64,000 nt of DNA. Origin: Monoplex corrugatus (taxonomy: Eukaryota > Mollusca > Gastropoda > Littorinimorpha > Ranellidae). The stretch's first letter is position 1. Each line of letters starts with the position of its first letter. The notes beneath the pieces were generated by a model, which saw only the letters and a list, made by a program, of their open reading frames with translations, was not told the origin of the DNA and searched no databases. The stretch lies in NCBI GenBank assembly GCA_030674185.1, contig CM060312.1:35629862-35693861 (forward strand), given 5' to 3'. Positions 1-10,927 of the stretch are shown in pieces. A program made the position numbers and the translations under genes.

Positions 1-29
1 GACCGTTTCTAACATGTGCAAACCTAATT

Positions 30-2740
30 AATGGAGGAGGGTCATGTCACCTCTGAGCTTTGAACTGGGAGCCCAATGAAGTTGATGGTAGAATTAGAAG
101 CCACAAAAGAGATTTCGTAGAACCAACAGCCCGACATAAGCATAGATCCCTAAGGTAGTGACTTGTAAAAGGTTTCTCTGATATGCTGCTGTTAACTTTT
201 TCACATCGTAACGCTAGCCCACTAGCGTTCACGTGGAGAACCGCAGGAGCTGGAACGCTAGGGGTATAGCGTTCAGCAAGCTTGCCGCTGACAACGTAAC
301 ACTAGGATTCTAGCATCTTGCGTTAGAAAATTCCTACTGTGAAGCCAGTTAAGGTCTAGGGAAACAACCTCTATTATAGTATCAAGTAACCATTTCTAAA
401 TACTGTGAGTAAAAAGTCTATTTGAAGAATTTTTAGGGCGCGAGAACAACGTCACCCGAACCGCGTGCTTCACTGAAACAAAGGTAAATATAGAGCGCCC
501 TGCAAATGCGCGATATCGCTGTTCACTCAGGATTGTGGAATTTGTGTGTGTGTGTGTGTACTTATCTGTGATTCTGATCAGATGATACAAGTCATGGAGA
601 ATTGGTGAGCCTCTTTTTTCTGTTTTGTTTACATCTGCTGAATGGATGAAATGCTTGTCTGAAATGCTCCTCAATCATATTTCATTGCACAAATAACTTC
701 AAAGCATGTCAGAACAAACCTTATACTGTAGATATCCTAAAAGAGGATTAAATTACCTTTCTAACCATACCCTACATGTTGATGTTAGTCATTTGGGGCA
801 CCTGTGAAAATTAATTCAAAGTGGCCTAAAAATGCACGTTTCCAGGGAAAGGAGTCAGTGGCAGCTGGCACGTCTGCAGGGAAGTAGGTCAAATAGCCAG
901 CTGACGATGCCAATGTGTTAAGACATCGTTCAGCTGGCCACAATGAGGCGATCAGTATCATCCTTGCTGTCTTAAGTCTCATTTTTCTGATCACTTTCAA
1001 CAAGATGGAGTAAGGAGGGAAGACATGACTCATGAGTGGGCTCCGGTCTGTCAACAGGGTGTCAGTGGTGTAGGTTTCTATGTCATGGACTGGAAATATA
1101 TATAATTGTTGAACTTGGCTGCAAACAAGTCTATCCAGGGTAGGAACCAGAGGTTCCAAAGCCATTCTAGAGTCATTTTGTTCAGAGCAGCATTTGTCTA
1201 CTCCAGGCTTTCCAGCTCACTGCTGATCATCGACTCTTTGGTCTCATGACATCCTTGGTGTTGTTACAAGTTGATAGACGGTATTAAAAAAAGAAAAGAG
1301 AAAAAAAAAAGGAAAGAAAGACAGAAAGATGACCTATCTGTCCAAGGGAAGATTTCTTCCTGAATGAAATTTCACAGATATATCGATGAGACTGGTTTAA
1401 TGAATCTGCACTGAATATGCACCTGAGGCAAACATGGCGTCTAGTCCAGGGGAGCAATGTCATTGGGCCTCCACACTGTCTGTGGCCCCAATTTCCATGC
1501 TCATTAGCATGGAATGAAGCTCCATGAATAATGAAGTCCAATGGAGGAAGAGGCCTCTGTGAAGTAGTGGTACATTTCCCATGGGTGAGCCTTCTTCAGC
1601 TGGATCTCAGTATCTCGATCCTCGAGGGGGAGGGGGCCTCAGTCCACTGTGGAGATCTGGAGGACTAGATCAACAGGGGTGGTAAAATGGGATTGACCAC
1701 GAAGGAGAGGGTCTTTGAACCTCTCCAATGGAGAATGTCATCCCTGGCCACAGGATGCATGTGCTGTTGCAAGGCATGAGAGAAGAGTGGAAGTACTCCC
1801 ATGCTGGGGGAGTTCTGTAAAGGACCGAGACCAGACCTGAGCCGAGGTCCTCAGCCTATGAGGTTGGTACAAGATGCCTGTTATTTAGAGGAGGCCTTAA
1901 GCAGAGACACGCCCATTTAGAATAGCAGATATGACACCCAGTTGTTTGCTAAGTGTCTCCAGCAGATTTCCCCATATCCCTCTCACATGGGGCACTCAGG
2001 AAGGCTCCCAGTCCATTCCCTTACTGGGAGTTCATGGTAACCCTGGCAAGACCACAGATGAATATAGACACTCTCCCATGGAAAAAGCACCTGCAGACAG
2101 CTCCACCTATTTCCTTTGTAGGTGTATGGGAGACCATCTGAAGAAAGTCCCTTCCCTGTGGAGGGAAAGGGGACCAGAAGAGGTGCTTTTGCAGGAAAGG
2201 GCTTACCCCTTTAGAGGGGAAATGAAATTTGTATATCCAGACTATGCAGGGTTATATGGATCTCTTGTCTCCTGCACTCAGGAAACAATGTGCCCCTGGT
2301 CCTGAAGCTGTGGGCAGTCCCATGAGGGGGAAAGCCATGTCAAATTTCTGAGAAACTAAGCCAGAAAGTTCATCTATGGCTAGATGGGACTGGTCAACTC
2401 TGTGACATCGAGGGCTGATGGAATCAGACTGGAAGTGATTGTGGATGGAGTGGCTGAATTGGTCAGACTGATCCTGCTCGAATGTTCAAGAATTTTCATC
2501 AGAGATTTGTGGGGTTGTTTAAGTCAAGGACTGTGCTGAATGCTTTTTCATTAAATCAATGAATGAGCAGGGAACTGATCACTTGTGTGGGAGGACAAGC
2601 TCAAGGGTGAACTGACCAGCTATATACCAGAACAAGGCCTAGGGATGTCATTTGACTGAAATTCTGGCCAAGGCAGCAAAATAAGTCAGCAAGAATATCA
2701 AATGTTAGAAACTAATTGTGCATGAGGCTAAATTTTCCTG
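30..2740 (-). mobile_element. Decayed DIRS-like tyrosine-recombinase retrotransposon, copy A
   Basis: The clearest piece is a minus-strand frame at 785-1165. Its order of motifs (ALEPLVP, then IFPV, then TDxLLTD, then FPPYSILLKVIRK and RMILIASLWPAER) matches the region after the RNase H domain of DIRS-type pol proteins, where family members read roughly FPP-x-x-LL-x-KVI and MILIAP-x-WP. Sequence on both sides aligns in the same order with copy B at 7040-9800 (for example 40-215 with 7050-7230, 900-1165 with 8775-9100, and 2640-2740 with 9700-9790). This suggests that most of the interval is one old element. I see no intact gene, and many stops and indels. The family assignment is from remembered motifs; the boundaries are approximate. 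Confidence 0.5.
351..784. other. Intergenic or decayed repeat sequence
   Basis: No gene is recognisable here. A short (TG)n run lies near 541-558. The stretch lies between two parts of DIRS-like copy A that align with copy B, so it may be decayed recombinase-side sequence of the same element. Confidence 0.4.
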
Positions 2741-3414
2741 TAAACTCTAGTTGCCCACTGAAAACAAGAAAATATAGACTGAACAGTAATATACTGCCTG
2801 CAAAGTGTCAGCAAAAACAACAAGCCTATACACATCCTTGTAAAAATCTGAATGAAAAAAAGGAAGACACCTCAAAAAAATCAAATGTCACGTCTCATGA
2901 TTCAACCAGCCACTTAGTTGTATAGGGCCTACTTTGTATCAGGAGCAAAAACTCCTAAAAAGAAAAAGAAAGAGGAAATTTTGGGATGTCTGAAAGAATG
3001 CTCCCCCAGATTTTTGTTTGTTTGGTTGTTTTTTTTCGTGTGTGTGTGTGCAAATCTGGCACATTTTCAGGCATCCAGTACACCATTCAGAGTCCTTTAA
3101 AAAAGGCATTGTGATTTCTATACGTCATATTCAAACACAAATGCTCATCATATTTACTTTACATTAAAAAAAAAGAAAATGGGCATGTATTTTCCTGGAA
3201 AAGGCCTGTGCAATCTGAAGCAACTGATTCTTCCTGTCATGGATCTGAGAACTCCCATCCTTACTGTAAACAGTTCTATACTGATTAGTTGTATACTTCT
3301 AACTGAATAGAATATTATCGGATACAGATTTCCAACACTGTAATTTTTGCTTGATAGCCTACTGGATGTACATGTGTCCAGCAGATTTTAATGATTTTCT
3401 TGTGTGCACCAAAA
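2741..3414. other. AT-rich non-coding stretch
   Basis: I see no gene. There is a short poly-T and TG patch near 3030-3050 and an A-run near 3164-3173. Confidence 0.5.
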
Positions 3415-3850
3415 TCAGTCAAAGCTGTTCCTGGGACCCTCAGACAGCTTTGTAGTTCTTCCCCTTTGACCTTTATTCTATTATTCTATTGCAGTTTGAC
3501 TTGAACCCCTGCCACCGAGTTCCCAGAATAGCATGCGTTTCAACACGGTGAATCACGGAAGAAATTTAATACATCTGGTAGTGAACTTTTGTGGAAGGAT
3601 GGAATATATCAGGAAAGCTTTTGTTTTTTGGCCTATGTATAAGTTTTTGATTACTTATAACAAAAAAGTGATACAAATACATATTCACCTGACGTAAATT
3701 ATTTTTAAAAAATCATTTCTTCTATTTTCCTAGCGGCGTTTACTTCATGTCTAAGCTGATCGTGTTTGATTTTTGGTCATTTCTTAAACTTTGGTCAAAA
3801 CTGCGATTTGAGGAAAAAGATGGGCCACTTTGACTCCACTGAGTTAAATG
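3415..3850 (+). repeat. Dispersed repeat family R3, copy 1
   Basis: This stretch aligns with 35375-35925 in the same orientation. Shared blocks, in order, include gggaccctcag, the run around tttgttttttggc, taaaaa.tcatttc followed by tctattttcc, and a ctttggtca block near the end. The copy ends near ccactgagttaa at 3836-3847, which resembles the TTAA-bounded ends of the piggyBac-type elements elsewhere in the window. No coding potential is seen, and the family is not recognised. Confidence 0.5.
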
Positions 3851-3924
3851 CATACAGTTAGAACAGGTTAAAAAAAATCTGTACAGAAACAACCATGAAA
3901 TCCTGGCTGATTCATTTCACAATG

Positions 3925-3926
3925 CG

Positions 3927-4012
<86 letters not shown>
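3925..4012. repeat. (CA)n microsatellite
   Basis: Nearly pure CA dinucleotide tract with a few interruptions (cgcacg at the start, cataca in the middle), followed by A-rich sequence. Confidence 0.95.
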
Positions 4013-4015
<3 letters not shown>

Positions 4016-4239
4016 GCTCTAAATAGGATTTACAATATCATAAAAATGTACAAATATCAATATGATGCAAACAAACAAAAAAGAAGAAAGAAAGAAAAAA
4101 AAAGATATGAAACAAAAAGAAAAAAAACCCTCTGAAAGTGGTCATGATAAATAAACACAAAGCAAAATAATGATGAATAATAACAAGCAACTTATCATTG
4201 TTGCTTTACCCTTTGACCTATCCATCAATAGCAAAAACA

Positions 4240-4286
4240 TGACCCTTTGAAGCTGGTGGATAAGGTGAGGAATCAAAGGATTAAGT
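4240..4286 (-). repeat. Solo module of the TTAA MITE terminal motif
   Basis: The sequence from ccctttgaagctggtgg to gaatcaaaggattaa contains, inverted, the same CTTTGATTCC...CCACCAGC module that forms the ends of the MITE at 5022-5204. It ends in a TTAA. It is probably a deletion derivative of the same element. Confidence 0.45.
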
Positions 4287-4314
4287 TTTTGCTTGATAAC
4301 GTGTTAACAGTACA

Positions 4315-4452
4315 GGATGCTAAGGACAGGGTCAGGAGTCAAAGGCTAAATCCAGCTGGATGCTAAAGGACAGGGTGCAGGAGTCAAAAGGCTAAATCCA
4401 GCTGGATGCTAAAGGACAGGGTGCAGGAGTCAAAAGGCTAAATCCAGCTGAC
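4315..4452 (+). repeat. 46-bp tandem repeat, three copies
   Basis: Three adjacent units start at gatgctaaggacaggg (about 4316), gatgctaaaggacaggg (about 4360) and again (about 4406). The second and third units are almost identical; the first lacks a few bases. Each unit contains ggacaggg..gaggagtcaaa-type sequence, related to the terminal module of the nearby TTAA MITE, so the array probably arose from a MITE end. Confidence 0.85.
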
Positions 4453-4461
4453 TGTGCAGAG

Positions 4462-4975
4462 CATATCAGGGCTATAATCATCACAACACCTCTTTGAACC
4501 CAAAAAAACAAAACAACCTGGAAAAGAAAATTAGGCGGACATATCAAAGCTGTTGTGTATACAATTTACTGATATATCTTTGGCAATGACCACTGTCAAA
4601 TTTAGAGGGTTTAAAAGTACAAACTTGAATATATAAACAACTAAACCTATACACAAACATAACTAAGTATGCTAAAACACATAAGAAAACTGGCCTAAAT
4701 TACCTAAAATTGCTTCTGCATATCACATCGCCTTTGAACCAAAAACTGCAGTTAATAGGCCCTACATGTGCCCAATTATCAATCCTAAGACAAATCATGG
4801 AACTGGAAGGTTTAATGGAAAACATACAGATGAACAGGTCAGCAAGGCAGAAAATGATAGGAAGAGATGACAGAACGCAAAAGAGCAAGGGAGAAACAGA
4901 CAGTGAAAGAAAAGAGGAAATTTCTAGTACAGAATTTCCAGAAGGCAGAGATAGTATCTAGACTGGAAGAGCTCC
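4462..4975 (+). repeat. Dispersed repeat family R2, copy 1
   Basis: About 510 bp aligns almost end to end with 39589-40075 in the same orientation. It begins with tatcagggctataa and passes through ggaaaagaaaattagg, ggaagagatgacagaa-type and gaggaaatttctag blocks before ending near a cagaatttccagaagg block. The two copies look about 75-80% alike by eye. No protein or structural motif identifies the family. It could be the 3' part of a larger transposon. Confidence 0.6.
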
Positions 4976-5017
4976 TGGCAACTGAGAATGCACATGTGCA
5001 CTGAAGTATGGACATAT

Positions 5018-5208
5018 TTAACTCTTTGATTCCCGCACCCTGTCCACCAGCGTCATGCACTGTCAACCATGCTAGCAAACAAAAAACTGAACCCTTTGAT
5101 TTCCTCACCCTATCCACCAGCTTCCTGCAGGAAAATGGTGGACAGGGTGAGGGAGTCAAAAGGTTGTTTTTGCAGTTGGTGGATATGGTACAGGAATCAA
5201 AGGGTTAA
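5018..5208. mobile_element. 183-bp MITE flanked by TTAA (piggyBac-type target)
   Basis: TTAA at 5018-5021 and 5205-5208 flank an element whose two ends are inverted repeats: CTCTTTGATTCC at the left and CCCTTTGATTCC read inward from the right, continuing through a shared TCCACCA block (about 22 of 27 positions match). Inside, two more copies of the same module face each other (about 5089-5126 and 5132-5165), so the whole element can fold into a nested hairpin. There is no gene. TTAA target duplication is typical of piggyBac-superfamily elements. Confidence 0.7.
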
Positions 5209-7039
5209 TATACATCAGAGCATGCATCATTTAAAGATGAATCATGCTGCAAATACTCTGTAGGCTTATTACATGTGCTGTGTATGAACAAAGGTAATGG
5301 AGATTCATGCCCAGTGCCATGTAGGCCTACATTACAGCCATTTCAGTCATATACATTTTTATTCCCCCCGTTATGCTTTAGCACAAAATCGGCAGCATTG
5401 TTATATTACATTGCTGATGGGTGTAATTCTAAATAGGCCTACATTATTGTTATACTGGGTCCGAATGGTTCATGCAACGCACGGTGAGGTATTGGTGCCC
5501 CAGGTCCCAACCACACCCTTGTGGAGTTTCTGAACAACTTAAAAAAAAAAAAAAAGAAAACTATATGAATAATTATACACAACATGTACCTCCTCTTCAC
5601 ACATGGTATGCCAACACACGATCTTTCCTGAATCAAATTTCATGACTAGCAAATTCTTTTTAAATCTTGACAGAACTTTTCATGGTCAGAATTACTTTTT
5701 TTTTTAAAAAGACGTGACCATGCATTTGGGCAGCATTTTAAAACTTACGCAATGAACCATACATATACTAAAATACTGCAGACAAAATCGGGGGGGGGGG
5801 GGGGGGGCAAGAGCAAAGAAAAAGTCAAGCCATTCTCATAATCTTCTTTAAACATATAAAACCCATAGTGGAAAAACCTATTACAGCGATCTTGAGAAAG
5901 CATGAGATAAAACTTGATGTGAAGCGAGGCAAATGGAGACTGTCAAAACAGTGAAAACAGAATGTAACTATTGCCAGAAGTTCCTGAGAAAAGTCTCCAG
6001 TTCACACACTGTCATCAAAAAGACAGCTTTTTGGCACTTTTTGGGCCCATGTAACCTTGACATTGCCACCATGACTCCTGAACTTAGGCAACCATGACTC
6101 CTTAATGGTCTGTACCTTTAAGCCAATTTACATGTACCATGACTTTTGAACGTAGACAACTATGACTCCTTAATGGTCTATACCTTTGACCCAATTCTGA
6201 TCAAGACATATCCAGAAATTGTTGAAAATATTTTACTAACACGTTTCTGACACGTATACACTCCTCTCTCTGGTTGATATATAAACGTTTTGCCTATCCA
6301 TTTTTGTCAATGATACCAACACATTTCTGACAAAGATGCACATCTCTCTATGGTTGACACAAATATTTTGCTTTCTCTTTTTTGTCACAGACTTGTACTC
6401 TCTGATTGATCCCAATCAAAAAAGTAATTTTTTTAAGTGACTCTTTCATCTTCCCCCTCTCCCTTTTTTTTCCTGACAAATCTGGTAATGATCTTCCTCT
6501 GACAAGCTAAATCAAATGTATTCAGTCCAGCATACACAATTGATAATCTGTTAACATTTATGCTGTCAAGAAACATTGTGGGCAGAAATAAACCATTTTC
6601 CTTTTTTTGTTTCAAAAGGAAGACTGTACATAATTTTGAACATAAACAGACGAAACGGGGATTTTTGACAAATGCTTGTTTAGCTATTTAAGCACTTACC
6701 ATCATGCGCTATCCAGCCACCTAAATTCCCTATCTTGGCCAGAATTTGGTAAGTGTTGTCCCTGGGCTGCCTTCTAGTTCAAGTTCATATTGCTTATAGC
6801 CCTGCCGACTACTAGAGCCATCTCAAATAGCTGATCAATACCCTTCCCACTAAGTGAGCACTTGTTCAATTTGTTTTGTTTCATCACTGGCCTCTTACTG
6901 ATGTTTATCTGTGAGAACCAGAGTGGTATCAGCTGGGATGGTATGGTAGAAGTTTCTGTTAGAATTGGTAGGTGCATAGAGCCAGAGAGTTAAAGAAAAA
7001 CCCAATTTTAACTTCATGCGTAATAACCATTTCCAGAAT
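5209..7039. other. Non-coding stretch with simple repeats
   Basis: No gene recognised. The stretch holds an A-run near 5540-5554, an 18-base poly-G tract near 5790-5807, and an imperfect direct duplication of about 65 bp (about 6068-6136 repeated at 6137-6200, sharing the block gactccttaatggtct). Confidence 0.6.
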
Positions 7040-9800
7040 ATATGTGAATTTAAAGAATGAAGGAGGGGTGTGTCTCCTTTGAGATTCAAACTGATGGCCC
7101 ATGAAAAGAGATGGTAGAATGAGCAGTCAAAAATGGGATTCCACAGTGGCCATCTGACATAAGTACAGATCCCAAAGATAGTGATTTATGAAGCATTCTC
7201 TGAGTGCCAATATACTGCTGCTAAAATGTCCATCAGAGGGAGAGAATGACGGAAGCCTGAAAATGTTGCCAGGGCCTAGAGTTTGTGGACCCTGGGATAC
7301 AACTGCTCACGACTTATTGGGTGAGTGGCAGCTTAGGAGATTACTGATCACTTGGAAGATCCATTAAGATATTGTCGCATAGTAATGTCTTTTTCATGGT
7401 TCTCACCAATTGAGAAGAAAAGACACTTTGTGCATTGCGTGTTTGTTTTGGTGTACCCGGTAATTCCTGTGTTATATGAAACAGTATACCCGGTTAGAGG
7501 TAATATCCCTCATTGATCTATGTGAAATAGTATAACAGATGGGAGCAACTTTCCTGATTTTCCTATAATGCTTGATAAAGGATGGATAGTTAGTCAACGT
7601 GAAGGTTATTCTGGAGGCTTGGTTTTGTTCTGATCTCTAGAAGGGAAGCCAGAGATATGGATGGAACTGTCCTGGTGGAAGGCGATGTCCTGTTTAGTAG
7701 GCCTAATGCTAAGGCTGTGTAGTTTGCTCATGCAGCTGCGGTTAGAAAGGACATGTTAGTATATTGTTACTCGATACTATTGTAAAGGGAAGCTTTGTCT
7801 GAAGGCTTGTATGCCGTTTTCCCCAGAGCATAAAAGACTAGCAAGATATCTCAGCCTGGGACAACTATAAGAAAAGTATGGGTCTTATCTGTTTAAATGT
7901 TATACTGTAGTGGAATGATAGTCTCATTAAACATGGAGGTAGGCCATAAAAGTGGCCAACTCAGTGTTGGAATGGTGAATTCATCAATTCCTTGTTGTAC
8001 CGAGATACCCATCATTTCATTTGTGATAGTGAAGTAAGTGATTTGAACCTTTGTGCCTGGAAATAGAAGCAATTTGTATGGTTTTGAATGAATAACAACT
8101 TTCAGGTGAGTTGATCAAACAAATGTGTTGCAATCTGGCTTAATTTATGAATTTCTGGTTGAGGGGATGGTGGGTTCTGCCATTTAAAGGCCTTGCAGTT
8201 GATCTGACAGATCAGGTGAATACAGCTAGTTCACATATTTTCATTCCCAAATGTGCAATGTGCTCATGTGACAGCAGAATAGGGCACTATAAGGGTTCCA
8301 CGTGTGCACAGAGAAATTGGGTAAGCCCTAAAGTTACAGTCTGGTCAAGCTAAAACTGAAAAAAAAATATATATATATGCCTGCAGCCCTACTGTGCCCC
8401 CAGAAACAGTGCCACAGATTTACTTCTAGGCCTGTGGTGCAAGGTGAGACATGCATGCCAGACATAGCTCTGCGCACCATAGTTCAAATCAGCCCTGATC
8501 TGAAATGTTTCTATCCATCTGTCATTTTGATTTTCCATTAATGCAACATTATATTTAACGAAGTATTAGGAGGTAAAAATAGCTACCATTCTACCAAATA
8601 TGAAGCTGTATTATTGCTTCTGCATTGAACTACTTGAGAAAATGTTGCAGAGATGTGATGTCTGCTGTTACAAGGGTTAAAAATGAAATGACATCTCAGG
8701 CACATGGTGCTTTATATAGTCCTGCTGTGGCTTTGGAACTTTCATTAAACAGCAATATGGAAGGTGCAACAGCTGATGATTAGAGCATATCACTCCTGAT
8801 TGCGGCTGTCTGATGTGGGGAGAGTTCCATCTTCTGGGGCAGAGACCAAACATCTAGTATTGGGATCATACTTGTGGTCTTGAGTCCTGCTGACTCCTGA
8901 TCACTTTTGAAAGGATGGGGAAAAAGAGGGGAAATGTAACTCGGGACAAGGCCCCAGTCTATCGACAGGTTGTTGATAGTACAAATCTCCAGGATGTAGA
9001 CTGGAGGTATGTATAGTGGGAGTTTATTGATTATACACGTTACAGGTTTATCATACTCTGGAACCAGAGACTCCAGAGCCACTCCAGGGTCCCCTTGTGT
9101 AGGGTCCACTTTGCGTGAAGGATGCAGCGCAATCTGTTGATCTGGTCCATCAGGATGATCAGTTTCCCTGTTGTGTGTCTTATCTATCAGGTTCTCCTCC
9201 CGTAATACTATCAGAAGGGGGTGCTGGTCCTCAGTGAAGCTGCCATGGTCTACGTGGCCACGGTATCCTGAAACATTGGCCAAGGATCAGTGCGGCACAC
9301 GTGAAGAATAGTACCAATATTCTCTGAATGCCTTCTGACCAGGGTGCTTGGGACAAATCTCAAGGGACGACATACTTCTAGGCGCTGACGGTTCTCACCG
9401 ATGCCTTCTCCAACTGTAGGTGAGACACAAGGAGGGTCCTTTGTCCATTTGGGCAGGAATTGTAAAAAGGAACATAGAGACAGCTCGACTCATCTCCAGT
9501 ATGTGGAAAGGCTGGCTGGGATAGAGGTAAACAGCATACTGAAAGGATCAACCAACAAACCAACAGTATGTGTCAAAAGGGACAGCTGAGACACGAGCAG
9601 CCTCTGCACAGGATAAGAGCACGGCCAGGAACGAAATAAAGCAAGCTAAAAGGGACTTGCCAAGTGGGAAGGGCACTGATTGGCAGTATCAAAACGGGGC
9701 CCAGCAATGTCACTGAATGACATTCTGGTTAAGACAGAGAAGTGAACAAGCTAGGATGGCATATATTAGAAACAGTAACTGTACATGAAACTAAACAAAA
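7040..9800 (-). mobile_element. Decayed DIRS-like tyrosine-recombinase retrotransposon, copy B
   Basis: On the minus strand, 9283-8780 carries a degenerate frame with ALESLVP, LPLYIPPVYILEI and SIDWGLVPSYISPLF. It corresponds position for position to the copy A frame and to the post-RNase H part of DIRS pol. Further along the minus strand, about 7840-7600 resembles the tyrosine-recombinase segment seen better in fragment C (31580-32210): a small-residue helix followed by a region ending in EIRTKPS. That order (pol, then recombinase) is the expected DIRS order. Frames are broken throughout. About 885 bp more separates the two aligned blocks here than in copy A. Confidence 0.5.
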
Positions 9801-10927
9801 ATTGAAACAATAAATGAATGAATTATTATAAATGTTTTGACAGTTTTGATTTGCATAATGATTTTGACGCTGTAAAAAAGAAAGATGGAAAGATTTCAAT
9901 TAAACAAAAACACAGCAAAACAAGCTGTTATGCTTGTTTTTGTTCTGTTTTTTTCACTATCAACATAACACATTCCTGTTAATTTATCATATACACAAAA
10001 CAGTAATGACACGTTCATCACAATAGCACAACAAACTGATAAAAAATTTAACAAAAAATAATGTTAAAAGCATCGCATTCCACCATGTAGGAATAAAAAA
10101 AAAATCAAATTTGCATTAAAAGTAAAAACAAAAACAAGTTGTACACTCCTCTCTCTCTCTCTCACTCTCTCTCAAACAATTATAGGCTACATACTGTAAC
10201 ATACACACACATTTTTCATTTAATGGCAATTTTAGATTTTTAACTATAGAGAAGCTGTTGTAGGAGGGGATTGCTAGTTATGCTTGTACATTCCCCTTCC
10301 CTTCCCATCCCACAGACTAAATCATCATGCATCATTGTGTGTTACAGTCGGAATTTGAGCTGACTCGTAGGAGGCTGTTTTAGTCAAAAACCGATGTGTG
10401 CACTACAGACAACTGTTCTGCAGTATTCATCCTCTTCATCTGTCACTAATGCACACATTCCTTACTACAGTAAGCAGAAAAACAGCTCATCAATGATGTA
10501 ATACATCCTCACTATGCCCTGGATGCATTACCCCAGTTTGGATAATACAAACCAAACAACAACAAAAAAGATTCAAAGATACATAAATTTTTCAGAAGTC
10601 TGAATAAGTTACTGACTGAACACTGTACCGAGTAAAATACTTCCTTCCACCAGCTGCAGGTTTCACTGGATTCTGGTTTTGCTTAACCACCCCTGCCCAA
10701 AATATCAGCAAATGATGCAAAATCCAAACTAAACAAAACCAAGAAGAAAGCCCATAAATGGGCACTTCTTAAGCTTCACACTTGCTTTTCTTTTCCTAAA
10801 TAAATAATACCAGTTAGTGAATAAAATACCCCACCCCACGAAACTGGCCTTCAGGCTTATCACAAGCACATACATGCACGCACATATACACATATATATG
10901 TCCTACCCAACAACAAATAAAACCACC
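9801..10927 (-). other. Presumed 3' UTR of the zinc-finger gene and downstream DNA
   Basis: This is AT-rich sequence just downstream of the stop codon of the giant minus-strand exon. No competing gene is seen. A TTTAAT near 10217 would read ATTAAA on the minus strand and is a possible polyadenylation signal, but no canonical AATAAA on that strand is clear. A short TC-repeat lies near 10148-10174. Confidence 0.4.

Noticed and set aside
1931..2305. A 124-codon plus-strand frame
   Set aside because: No domain is visible and it lies opposite the decayed DIRS-like element, with composition like the surrounding repeat.
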